Counted from the stretch's first letter, positions 1 through 9,199 are shown. The stretch: DNA of 10,253 nt from Acanthamoeba lenticulata (GCA_002179805.1 NAVB01002134.1:1-10253), one strand, 5' to 3'. Program-made: numbers and translations. The notes: a model not told the origin generated them from the sequence alone.

Positions 1-35
1 CTAGGAATCAAAAAATAAAATAATAATAATAATAT
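1..35. other. AT-rich 3' flank of the RCC1/BTB gene
   Basis: Downstream of the RCC1/BTB stop codon the sequence is almost pure A/T, with a short TAA trinucleotide run at about 20-32 (TTA on the gene strand). It is probably 3' UTR or intergenic spacer. No canonical AATAAA is visible on the minus strand before the window ends. Confidence 0.5.
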
Positions 36-3000
36 CTAATAGTAAACAAATGTCAACGAATAGATAGAAATGATGGTGAAGTGCGGACCCTTGCGTCGAA
101 ACTCGGCGACCTGCTCGGGCGACAGGTGAGCCGCCAGGGCCTGCTGGCCTTCCTCCTGGTTGTGGATTTGCGCGGCACGCGAGGCGAGCATCAGCATCAG
201 CGGAAAACGAGATGAGGGAAAAGCGCGCTGGTCTGCTGGCACGCACCGACGCAAACTCGCCGCGATTACGGATCATGTAGTTGGAGACGAGGATTTGAAG
301 GTGCGGGATGTCGTAGCGCTGGGCCACGGCCAGGAAGTAGCCCGCGTTCTCCATCGACAGGCCCTGCTCGATGAAAACCTCGCAGCGCTCCTGGAGCGAC
401 AGCAGCTCGTACTGGTGCGCGGCCATCAGCAGCTCGACCACCGTCTCCGCCGTCAAGTCCAGCCTGTAGTACGCTCAAGGTGAGCAAAAACAAAACAAAA
501 TTTTTTTTGAAAATAAAACATATTTAAGCATATTAAAAATGTTGATGGTGCGTACTCGGCAGCGTATAGGTAGCGGAGGATGGCCCGCAGGACATCAACA
601 GACATGTCACCAATTTCGATGACGTTGGTGGTGGCCTCGCGCATGCCCAGTGTGAACATGGACCGGAAGTGCGCCGACCGCGCGCACAGCACCGTCTTGT
701 GCGCGTGGATCTCGTGGGCTGCCGCGCCGTCGCCTGGCGCAGCCGACGCCACCGACAGCTTTACGTCGGCGTAGAGCGGATTATCGACGAACCGCGCCAG
801 GGAGGCGAACAGGCTCAGTTCGCGCCCTTCAGCGTCCTCTGGCTTGGAGCCGGCCTTCTCTGTCTTTTTGGCGTCCTCCTCGTCTTTGTCCTCCTTTTTG
901 TCCTCTTGCTTCGGTTCCGCTTCGGGATGGCTAAAGGCCTCTGCGAGGACCTCACTAACGGCGCGCTGCTGGGCACCAAGACGGCCATACCTGCGCTTGG
1001 CCTCCCGGCGGACGGGCTGTTCGTTGTCAGAGTCCGAGTCCGATTCTGCCCGCTGCTTCTGCGGGACGTCGGCCTTGCGCTCGCTGTCCTCGGCGGTGGG
1101 CAGCATGGCCGTGCAGCGCTGGCGGAAGCCCGTCAGCAGGTCGGGCCACCGAGTCAGCTCTGTCGCCAGCTCGCTCTCAAGAGCGGTCAACCGCTCGAGC
1201 CGGCGGGCTGCGTTGGCGCCGTTGAGCGTCATGCCAAAGGTCGACTCGCAGTCCAAGCGCAGTCGAGTTGAGTCCAACTGTGGCTGACGCGCGGCAATGG
1301 CAAGCCGCAGGAGCAGGCCCGGCTGCAGCTCGGCCGAGAGCGGCCGGCCGTAGAGCCAGCGCACGACGTGCTCCAGCAGGGCCTCTTCGATGTCGAGCTT
1401 GACCCTGCGTGGGCCTTCACTACTCGCAGCCTCGGCGTCGTCGATCATGCTCCGCAACGCCGGCAGACGATGCAGCACGACCCGGTGGCACGCAAACGCG
1501 CGTTGGCCCTCACGACCTGCACGTTGTGTGATGATTCGGCCAAGGTCAGAGCGAGGGCCAGAGGTATCAAGGCGGTGGTGGCGCACGCACCGAGGAGGAC
1601 CACGTCGGAAAAGTTGTTGTTGCTATGCCACTCTGCGTCGCCGCTGACCAGCGACGAGATGTCTCGCACCAGCTTACTCTGGTTCGGGTCTGTCCCCACA
1701 CTGTTCCGCACAACATAAATGAATAACAAAGAACTAATAATCGTTCAAAATAATACAATTTAAGAAAGGGCTTGTGTGCGAACCTGACAGCGACGATGGT
1801 GTGGTGCCAGCCGGCGGCTACGTGCGTGACGGTCATACCGTCGAGAGATTCCACCAGGCACGGCTCGGGCCGGTCCTTGAAGTCATCGTGGCCCAGCGCT
1901 CCGTTCTCGCCGATGCCACACGTATAGACGCGGCCCATCTCCGTCACGCTGGCCCCGGCGTGTCAGCGTGCAACAGCGAGCTGCGGCGCAGAGTGCTGTG
2001 CTTGGCTAGCTAGCGGGCGGGTGCACGCACCAGACCGTGTGGGTGGCCCCACAGGAGACGCTCGCCACGGCGCGGCCGTTGAGCTCCCGGATGAGGCGGG
2101 GTACCAGCTGGTCCTTTTCCGGGCCCAGGTGGTGCATGGTCGTGCCCCTGCGTGCGGCGCGCCAGAGGTCAGGCCATCCGCCTCGATGAGGGCGCAGGTG
2201 AAGGAAGGTACATCGACGCACCAGGTGTAGAGCTGGCCGTCTTCCGTGACGGCCGCCATGTGGTACGACCCACACGCGACCGACTTGATGCGCCGCTTGA
2301 CTTCGAGGCCCTCGACCTTCTTGGGGCTGGGTACGCCTGCTCCTGTGAGCGCGCACACAGCACGGAAAGAGTGCCGTAAAGAGTGTCAGGCGGGAGGGAA
2401 GGGGCACGCTGCAGGGTGGCCCCACGCACCGGGCTGCCAAGTGAAGACCTCGTTGGACTCTGCAGAGACCAGTCAGCTCATTGTCGTCGTCAGGTGACGG
2501 CAGTCAGACTGGAGCGGTACCTGTGACGGCGGCGCCGATGTAGACAGAGCTGGCGATGTACCGCACGCCCGAGGCGATGACCTTCGTGGGCTGCGGGGCT
2601 CTGCGCGTGACCACGGAGCTGAACTGATACACCGCTCCCTGGTGGCGTCCTGCGGGTCAGGCCTCGCGATGGGCGTGGATGCCAACACCGGGTCTTATTA
2701 CCTTCTCGGTGAGGAGGATGATGTGGGCATCCGTGCAGGCCACCGCCTTGATCTTGCCTATTTGCTGCGCATCGATCACTCGCTGCGGGAGCTCGGCCAG
2801 GCTCCGGATCCTGGCACAGGCAAGAAAAGAACAAATCAATAAAAATAAAATGCGAAGAATAGTAATAATAAAATGAATAAAATAAACAAATAAAGCGGAG
2901 CGTACAGAGAGTCCTCGGAGAGAACGCGGCACCAGCGGATGGTGCCCTTCTCAAGTAACAGCACGGCGGTCGCGCCGGCGCAGGCGATCTGCTTAACCGG

Positions 3001-3466
3001 CTCGTCCTGCAGCGCTGTGGAAGTGTTAGAATGACTCTAATGGCGAGCGCTTCCGCCCTGACGGTGACTTGCTTTTGGACGTACTGAAGTAAGTCCGGCC
3101 TGAGGTTGGCTCTCTGTAAAAACGACACACATCGTGAAGTAAGGGAGTTAGCACGTGAGTAACTCAAGCGAGCAGGGAATACTGCTGCTTGAGAAGAGGG
3201 GCCCGTACTCAGCAGTGCAGTCGCCGTTCTCTGGATGAGAGCGAAAGATATTTTAGAAATCAAAGATGAAAGAACTCGAGTGGAGGGAGCGCACCAAAGA
3301 GATACCAAGCGTGGACGGACGAGCACACAACTTGCCTGACGCGGGTCATGACATTCATTCGATTGGTGAATTGGCCACTGGCTCCGCAGACAAACACCTG
3401 CGCCACCACAGGGAGCGAGAGCGCAAGCGTCTTTCTCCCTTTTGTTGGCGTCTTCACCACTTTCAT
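36..3466 (-). CDS. RCC1-repeat protein with two BTB/POZ domains (IBtk/RCBTB-like)
   Basis: Fourteen exons read on the minus strand: 3295-3466, 3209-3230, 3085-3113, 2906-3014, 2702-2810, 2521-2638, 2430-2459, 2222-2342, 2031-2147, 1784-1948, 1591-1700, 556-1516, 247-463 and 36-155. Every junction uses GT-AG and keeps phase, giving about 799 residues. Residues about 24-331 hold seven RCC1-type blade motifs, for example VACGSYHMAAVTEDG and VSCGATHTVCVTEMG, as expected of a seven-bladed propeller. BTB1 (about 360-460) starts FSDVVLL and continues FACHRVVL. A charged linker (about 505-600) has an acidic Ser/Asp run and a Lys/Glu/Asp-rich run. BTB2 (about 604-710) is more canonical, with ADVKL, HAHKTVLCARS, FRSMF and AILRYLYAAELDLT, followed by a helical BACK-like end. 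BTB proteins of this type commonly bind Cullin-3 as substrate adaptors; that role is inferred here. The RCC1-BTB-BTB order resembles IBtk, without visible ankyrin repeats. The start is uncertain: ATG at 3466 is the nearest in frame, but a good acceptor at 3398 suggests the coding sequence may begin further upstream. Confidence 0.87.
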
Positions 3467-3551
3467 CTCTTCTTTGCCTCAAACTGGTTTTCTTCTTGTT
3501 CTTTCTTACAAATATATATTTTTAATAAAAATATAAATTATGCAGACTAAC

Positions 3552-3626
3552 TTTGGCGCCAGTTTCGAGGAGCAGATGTCGTGCCTCATCTTTGAAAAAG
3601 AAAGCACAGCTATTGTATTTCGGAAG
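3552..3626 (-). other. Candidate upstream coding exon of the RCC1/BTB gene
   Basis: On the minus strand an acceptor-like CTTGGCAG precedes 25 codons ending in LLLETGAK, followed by a GTTAGT donor at 3551. Splicing from there to the acceptor at 3398, which sits behind a pyrimidine-rich stretch, removes a 154-nt AT-rich intron. It joins in phase 0 to give ETGAK-VFVCGASGQ. This reads more like protein than the 23 residues from the ATG at 3466. No start codon lies in this exon. The only in-frame ATG upstream (3734) falls inside the neighbouring gene, so the true 5' exon is unresolved. Confidence 0.4.
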
Positions 3627-3684
3627 CTGCCAAGTATGTACACATTTTACAAAGTCCAGCAAGACCAGCAACGATAGCCGAGCT

Positions 3685-4668
3685 TTACATGGCGATGGCC
3701 AGCGCAAACTCCTCCTTGATGAATCTGCTCCCATGGCGGCTGGGCTGGCGACTGCCCTTGCCGTTGATGAAGTGTCGCCGGCTTGGTGGATGCCGCTTGA
3801 AGTTACGGATAAGCTTCTTCTGGCCGTCCGAGCGGCAGCGATCCTTGAGGCGCTGATAGAACTCTTTGTCGCGCTGAGAGGTCGTTGAGACGATGGACAA
3901 GGGACCTAGGGCCATATGGAAGTCGGCGTTATCGTGCAGCAGATGCGTGTCGAAGACGCGCCGCTCGTAGGTCGATTCGGGGCAAACGAACGCCACCTTA
4001 TGTTGAAACGGCAGTGCGGCACCATGATCAACGGCCAGCCACGATTGCTGCTCGTTGGCCTTCAACTGAACCCTCTCCTCCTTATCGACTAGGCAAAGGC
4101 GGAAGCATTGGAGAGGGTAGGAGCGCTTGGCGTAGAAGACGACCCAGATGAGTTTGCCCTTCTCAGGCGCCGTCGACAGGTAGTAGACAAGAAAGTCGCT
4201 CTCGCCTTGCGGCGGCTGCTGAGGAGACGAGCAAGAGGGTGAAATGGACGACGCTGGAGATTGCGGGGAAGAGAAGATAGGAGAGGCTTGTGGAGGGAAC
4301 GGTGGCGCAGGCACAGAGAACGACACTGCCGCTCCCTCGGATCTGATTTCAGATTCGTGAAAGGCGAGCATCAACTCGTGCTCGAGGTCGATGACCTCCC
4401 CTTCCTGCGCGGGCTGTTGTTCGGTAGTGTCGTCCGTCGTCCTGGAACCCGTCACACTCACATAAGGGTTCAGCGGTGTAGCTGGTTCCTGCCGTAACAG
4501 GTCGCGGTCGGGAGCGCTCTGTTGCTCGAGTTGGACACATTCTGGCCAAGTGGACTCATTTGCGTCGCTCTCCGTTTCCCATTCCCACAGCGAGCTGTCC
4601 GGCTGGAAAGCTCGACTGTTGTCTTCGCCAGGGAAGGCGAAGCGCAGAGAGAGTGGAAGCTCAGCCAT
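3685..4668 (-). CDS. Unrecognised single-exon protein, 327 aa
   Basis: An uninterrupted reading frame of 328 codons including TAA, with no intron needed, unlike its neighbours. I do not recognise the family. The N-terminal 110 residues are acidic and probably disordered. Residues about 118-155 are Pro/Ser/Gln-rich low complexity. Residues about 157-275 look globular and beta-rich, with hydrophobic and aromatic runs such as LIWVVFYAKRSYPLQCF and FQHKVAFVCP. The tail (about 276-320) is strongly basic, with many Lys and Arg, which could suit nucleic-acid or nuclear localisation, though that is only inference. No signal peptide or membrane segment is seen. An intergenic region with several CCAAT boxes lies upstream. 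The last codons read AT-GTAAAG, a good donor site, so the gene might continue by splicing instead of stopping at TAA. Confidence 0.75.
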   Translation of the reverse strand: MAELPLSLRFAFPGEDNSRAFQPDSSLWEWETESDANESTWPECVQLEQQSAPDRDLLRQEPATPLNPYVSVTGSRTTDDTTEQQPAQEGEVIDLEHELMLAFHESEIRSEGAAVSFSVPAPPFPPQASPIFSSPQSPASSISPSCSSPQQPPQGESDFLVYYLSTAPEKGKLIWVVFYAKRSYPLQCFRLCLVDKEERVQLKANEQQSWLAVDHGAALPFQHKVAFVCPESTYERRVFDTHLLHDNADFHMALGPLSIVSTTSQRDKEFYQRLKDRCRSDGQKKLIRNFKRHPPSRRHFINGKGSRQPSRHGSRFIKEEFALAIAM

Positions 4669-4943
4669 AGTGGTGTAGCTATGCTCTAGGTGGCGTGTAC
4701 TGTTCGCTGTTTAAACTGCTATGTCAGAATAAAAACACTGTCACGATTGGTCTGCTACTTGACCAATGGTCACAGACCGAGAGCTGCATCGATTGGTTCA
4801 TCGTAACGAACATTCATCCAAGCTGCTGACCAGTCGTTGCAGACTTGAATGTCTGTAGGGATAGGTGCAGCACCAATAAAATGGGTTGAATCTTAAAATG
4901 AAACCCTCACCAAAATGGCTGTGCACAACGCCGAATGTTCGCT
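4669..4943 (-). promoter_or_regulatory. Intergenic region with clustered CCAAT boxes, probable promoter
   Basis: A 275-base gap separates the mannosidase stop from the ATG of the unknown gene. It contains four CCAAT pentamers in either orientation: 4746-4750 (as ATTGG), 4763-4767, 4792-4796 (as ATTGG) and 4873-4877. CCAAT boxes are bound by NF-Y-type factors in eukaryotes, and three of these cluster 78-128 bases upstream of the ATG. No clear TATA box is seen. The mannosidase 3' UTR must also lie here, but I find no minus-strand AATAAA; the AATAAA at 4875-4880 is on the plus strand. Promoter function is inferred from position and motifs. Confidence 0.45.
4760..4772. repeat. 13-bp inverted repeat around a CCAAT box
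   Basis: TGACCA and TGGTCA form a perfect inverted repeat about a single central A, with one CCAAT box inside. It lies in the putative promoter and could be a dimeric factor site. It is short enough to arise by chance. Confidence 0.35.
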
Positions 4944-7900
4944 TTAGCTCCGCTCCAAGCGAAGGATGAAGGTTCGGATCTCCATTGGGCGCAGCTCTAC
5001 GACGGGCAGGGCGGCACTGACGGGCCTGCGGTCTGACAACACAGCCTCTGCGCTGACCGAAGCGTCGTCGCCATTCGAAACGGTGTTCCACTTGAAGCGA
5101 CGGACGTTGTCTTTGAGCTGGTTGGCGGTGAGGCTCATCTCGGAGACCTTGATCAGGCGGAGGCGCTTAAACAGAGTCGACAGATCGACCTGCACCGGCT
5201 TGGAGAGCGTGGCGTCTTCACCCGCAGCGTAGATGTGATGCAGCCGTAGCAAGACCTCGTTTGTCTGTGGCAGCGTGCGCAGGTTGAGCAAGTGCACATT
5301 GGCCGGCAACTCTGCCGTCAGAGGCATGTACGTGTCGTTGTACGCGCGGAACCAATCGTTTGCGCTTCCCTGTTGAATTGATAATTCTGTGTTAAGAGGA
5401 CGGAGAAGAAGCAACATCAGGGTAGCGCGTACGCTGTGCTTATCAGCAAAGAGGAGGGCCGGAGGGTTGTTGATGTCGTAGATCATTGTGCGGAGACTGC
5501 GGCCGCCGTCGGCCACCGGGGTGAAGGCCAGACGGTGGACCGTGCGCACGGCCTCAGTCTCGTTGAGCGGCTCACCCACGCCGAGGTTGTCGTCGTGCAG
5601 CAGGCGGCGGTGGAGCATCATCGCAATCTCGCCGTCCGCCACGCTGCCGCAGCCCTGGCTCCGGTCGTTGACAAACGTGAGCTGCGCATCTCCGCTGCGC
5701 AGGAAGGCGGCTGAGTTCATGGGGTAGAAGTTGCCGGCCACGGGCTCGGTCACGTTGAGTCGCCAGGTCGGGCGGTAGTTGTAGCGCCGCTGCTGCATCT
5801 CCTGACCTTGTGAATCCGTGTACCAGGTGAAGCCGGTGCTGAAGTCCGACGTGGCGTAACGCGTGATGACCTCCTTCCCGAGCCCGTCGGAGATGTCGAC
5901 GGGCCCGATCGTGTACTCGAACTCGAGGAACGGCCGGTCGGCGTACAGCCTCACCGTCTGCACGGCCCACGAGTTGAACACCTGCCGCACCTCTGCCCAT
6001 CATTGGTGCCACGTCCTAACTTATGAGTTACACGCCACGTTGCGACACATGACACCCGTCGTCGCACCTGAGACGAGGGGCCCGGTGATGAACTGGATGG
6101 TAGGGATGTTGTCCTTGGTCATGTTGAACGCGTAGGTCTCGTTTGGGCGGAAGATGTAGGCTCCGCTGGCCTGGATCGACTCGACGTTGTTGCCGGTGCT
6201 CGAGTTGTACCAGTGGAGGCCCTGATCGATGACGACCTTGCGGCCCGACTGCAAGTCCTCGATCGCGGCGAGTCGGTTGGTGGATCCCGAGAAGGTGGCG
6301 CGCAAGTACTTGTTGGCCAACACGATGTCCGCGTTGGGCATGCCCCTGGTTTTCGTTGTTGGGTGCGATACGACCTTGTGGACCGACGACGACGCACCGC
6401 GTTGAATGACAAAGGAGAGGTAGCCCATGGGCGGGAGCTCGAGTGAGAAGTCGAGGATGTAGGGCAAGCCGTCCCTGTCCCCGCTTTTGATGACCTGGGA
6501 GGCGATTGGCGCCTTGGAGCTGACCACCACTGAGAGGAGACATGCGTCAGCACATTCCACTCGTGGAATGCACGCAATGCGGGAGACGCACCCGATACGT
6601 CAGCCACGGGGACGGGAATGCGGAAGTTGTAGGAGCGGCTCCAGGCCAGTGGGTTGTAGGCCACCACGGGCACCGAGGCGCGCGAGGAGAGGACGGCGGT
6701 GGCCGGGCACACGCTGATGTTGAGGTACGGGCAGAAGTCAAACTGAGGCGGTGGAGCCGAGCCGGATGCGCGGGTCAGCAGCCGGGAGACGACGTCGGCC
6801 ACGACCTCCTGCGCGTTCACGCTGCCTATCGACAGGCGCTCAGCATAGTCTGCTCCGTTCGTGTAAAGATTCCGTGAGCTTCCATGGAAACTACATGATA
6901 ATGGTCAATCGACCAGGCGTACCATCGGCTACATGCTGCCTCTCTGTACCCGACACGGCATCGTGGTGCTGGGCGACAGCCAGGCTCTGCGCGAGGACTT
7001 CGTACTTTGCAATATTCTCCGGCGTGACGGCGCCGTCAATGTCGCCGCGAGCCGACGTCATGAGCTTCTCCGTCGTGTGGAGCAGGTTCGACCTCGACCT
7101 CACGTAGCCTGTCCGTCCCCCGATCAAAAGAGCGAAAACGAAAGTGGAGGCGAAAGCGAGGAGACCCACCCTTGAGGGCCGGGCGGGAGGTAAAGAAGCC
7201 GGTCAAGTAGCCGTGCGAATAGATGCCGTAAGGGAAGAAGTCATCTGTCTTCACCGTCCACGCGATCTTCTTCTCCTCAGCGGCCTTGTGCACGTACTGA
7301 ATGAATAGCAATTTGCATAAGACCAAAGTTGAACTCAAGTCGAGAGACGAACAACAACTAACAGTTACCTCGATGTAAATCGAAGGGGTGCTGTAGAAGA
7401 TGTTTACGCCGTACTCCGGGTGGGCGTTGATGTACCGAATCAGCTTATCCATGTTCTGCCAACATGGACACGCATGCCCATGTGTGTGAATACGAAATGG
7501 CCTTACACCTGTTGAGAAGGTGACTGCTAAAGAGTCATCCATTACCTTGAAGTTGACGATGGCGTTCTCGTACTGGAAGTCGGCGCCAAAGGAAATAAGG
7601 ATGTTGTTGGTGCGGAAGGCCAGCTGGCGGGTCTTCATTTCGGACACGAGCAGGTCCGCGCGGTTCTTGATGTTGACGTCGAACAGACGCGGGTCATCTT
7701 GAATCGGTGGGGCGCCCCACTCGAAGGCGAACCCATCAGGTGGGTCATACGTCGCGTCTGTTTGGTCGCAATAATCCCCAATTTTTTAGGAAAAATCCTA
7801 CTTCAGGGGGCAGGAGCGAGTGCGTGCGTGCGTACCGTAGAGGACGGAAGTGAAGATCTCGGTTTCGGCACCGAGAGACTGGGAGCCGCGCCACACAATC

Positions 7901-8892
7901 TCCAACTCTTGCGTCTTGTTCCGAATGATGTAGTCTTGGTAGTCAATGCGTGCAAAGAAGAACGCTGTAGAGGAGATGGCCCGCCATCAGCTTTTACACT
8001 TGGATGGAATGCACATGGTATGCAGGCGTGCGCACCGTTGAAGCCCATCTGGGCAAAGAGCGAGGCCTGCGTGGAGGCGTGTCCGAAGGGATCTATCGAC
8101 ACCACCATCTCGATCAGGCGAGAACAAGGGAAAGCGCAAGAGGAGCAGATCATCACAAACCGATGTGCCAGCCTATCGTTGGGCGTACGCCAAACTCGCG
8201 CTCAAGGAAGAGGTGGCCCTCGGTCATCTGGTCGATCACAGCTGGAAACACAAAGCCCATGGAAGAGATGAGCCCCTCGGAGAAGAGGGACGATGTTGCG
8301 CATTCGGAAGACGCACCTGGAAAAAAGGTGGCACCCTCGTCGTTCATACACCAGCCGCCGTTGATGAACTCTAGTCGACGTTCACTGACAAGATTGCGGA
8401 CGAGGGTCTTCATGCCCTCAGACTGTTCGTGCCACCAGCGCTCGAAGAAAGCAATTTCCACATAGATAAACCTGCAGACCTCTGCTGTGAGCGCAGCTCA
8501 ACACTAGGCCAAGTCAAAGATGGGTGAGCGCTGCGCTGTGGGTGGAAACGGACCGACGCTCGGGATTCTGCACTAGTGCAGTGATGACGGAGTCCAGAAT
8601 GTACTGCACACTAGTGTAGAAGTACTGGTCAACTGTCTTGATCCAGCCCACGTCCTGTGGAAGGCAAGTCGTAGTTGTGAGCCAATAAAAGGTGCAGCGC
8701 ATGCTACACTCCTTTTGGTGCAGTGTCCTTAACGACGGCCCATCAAGCCAGAGGGAAAAAGGAGGGGGCGAGTGCTCGTACGTCATGGCTGTGTGCTACC
8801 ACATGGACGTTGATAATGTCGGCGCCCGAAGTCACCCTAACCCACAGCACAAGGGTGACCAAAGCTACCACAGCAACAAGGCGACGCTGCAT
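4944..8892 (-). CDS. Lysosomal-type alpha-mannosidase, glycoside hydrolase family 38
   Basis: Fourteen exons on the minus strand: 8782-8892, 8554-8654, 8317-8471, 8161-8241, 8036-8092, 7836-7964, 7546-7757, 7369-7455, 7170-7296, 6923-7108, 6592-6849, 6068-6529, 5433-5992 and 4944-5369. They total 2952 nt and keep phase at all 13 junctions, giving 983 residues, close to the roughly 1000 usual for the lysosomal enzyme. Residues 1-24 form a signal peptide, with basic MQRR followed by a Val/Leu/Ala core. Next comes AHSHDDVGW (H36 and D38 predicted zinc ligands) and GWHIDPFGH with D150, the predicted nucleophile and zinc ligand. VKTDDFFPY and QHHDAVSGT (400-408; H402 predicted fourth zinc ligand) follow. 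The C-terminal half carries family landmarks such as GPLVSEVRQVF and FVNDRSQG. About eight N-glycosylation sequons suit a lumenal glycoprotein. The family hydrolyses alpha-linked mannose in N-glycan turnover in lysosomes or digestive vacuoles and may be secreted. All key residues are present, so it is probably active. The ATG at 8892 was chosen because the signal peptide follows at once. Confidence 0.97.
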
Positions 8893-9082
8893 CAACTGCA
8901 GACTGGTGATGTCTGTTTGCGCTATTTCCCTTTCTTTTTGCTCCCTTGCTGAAATTTAGCGCAAGTGAAATTTGCGAAAGCTGACGCTGGAGAGGAACGG
9001 AACAGCGGAAATTCAAGCGGGACTTGGTTCAAAAGTACGCGTCACCAACTGATCGGCTGGGGGAAGAAAGCTGTCTTTGGTG
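8893..9082 (-). promoter_or_regulatory. Probable promoter and 5' leader of the alpha-mannosidase gene
   Basis: This gap sits between the AATAAA downstream of the filamin-type gene and the mannosidase ATG. No TATA box or convincing coding is seen. It has three related TTT(A)GCG elements on the plus strand: TTTGCGC at 8916-8922, TTTAGCGC at 8955-8962 and TTTGCG at 8971-8976. The last two lie within an imperfect direct repeat, TGAAATTTAGCG (8950-8961) and TGAAATTTGCG (8966-8976). They loosely resemble E2F-type sites. Function is inferred from position only. Confidence 0.4.
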
Positions 9083-9088
9083 TTTATT
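9083..9088 (-). terminator. AATAAA polyadenylation signal
   Basis: A canonical AATAAA on the minus strand, 112 nt beyond the filamin-type stop codon at 9200. Its first A is also the last base of the TGA that ends the ankyrin-like fragment. It is well placed to end the transcript of the filamin-type gene. Confidence 0.55.
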
Positions 9089-9198
9089 CAGTGATGGGGC
9101 AGCCCACTGACGCGCCTGGTGGCCTCCGCCCAGACGCAGGTCGTCTCATCCCACGGGCAGCCGTTGGCACGAGCCCACTGGACAAACACAAGCACGTT
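9088..9198 (-). pseudogene. Orphan ankyrin-like fragment (last exon or gene relic)
   Basis: Thirty-six codons followed by TGA on the minus strand include VQWARANGCPWDETTC and VWAEATRR. This matches one unit of the tryptophan-rich ankyrin-like repeats that I recall as abundant in Acanthamoeba and in giant viruses of amoebae. Only one unit is present, with no start codon of its own. A pyrimidine-rich stretch ending in CTCGTGAG lies directly upstream and could be a splice acceptor. It may be the true last exon of the filamin-type gene, spliced from a donor near 9335 or 9400, or the remnant of a repeat gene. The stop codon overlaps AATAAA, which favours a real transcript end. I cannot decide between these. 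Confidence 0.45.
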
Positions 9199-9199
9199 C

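Noticed and set aside
669..1271. Long plus-strand open frames opposite the large RCC1/BTB exon
   Set aside because: They are antisense shadows of a GC-rich coding exon whose minus-strand reading has clear BTB motifs and in-phase splicing.
3540..3677. 45-codon plus-strand frame starting MQTNFGASFEEQ, reading quite protein-like
   Set aside because: It lies opposite the candidate exon 3552-3626, is short, has no homology I recognise and no promoter evidence. It is worth checking only if transcripts appear on this strand.
6553..6570. Hairpin CATTCCAC-TC-GTGGAATG
   Set aside because: It lies within a mannosidase intron (6530-6591), is short with a 2-base loop, and is probably chance.
7820..7833. 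Short GTGC tandem run
   Set aside because: It is a minor simple repeat next to a splice donor and has no sign of function.
7699..8271. 190-codon plus-strand frame
   Set aside because: It runs across several mannosidase exons and introns on the other strand and has no recognisable protein features.
8569..8617. Two palindromes around ACTAGT, TGCACTAGTGCA and ACACTAGTGT
   Set aside because: They fall inside a conserved mannosidase exon, where the coding constraint explains the sequence.
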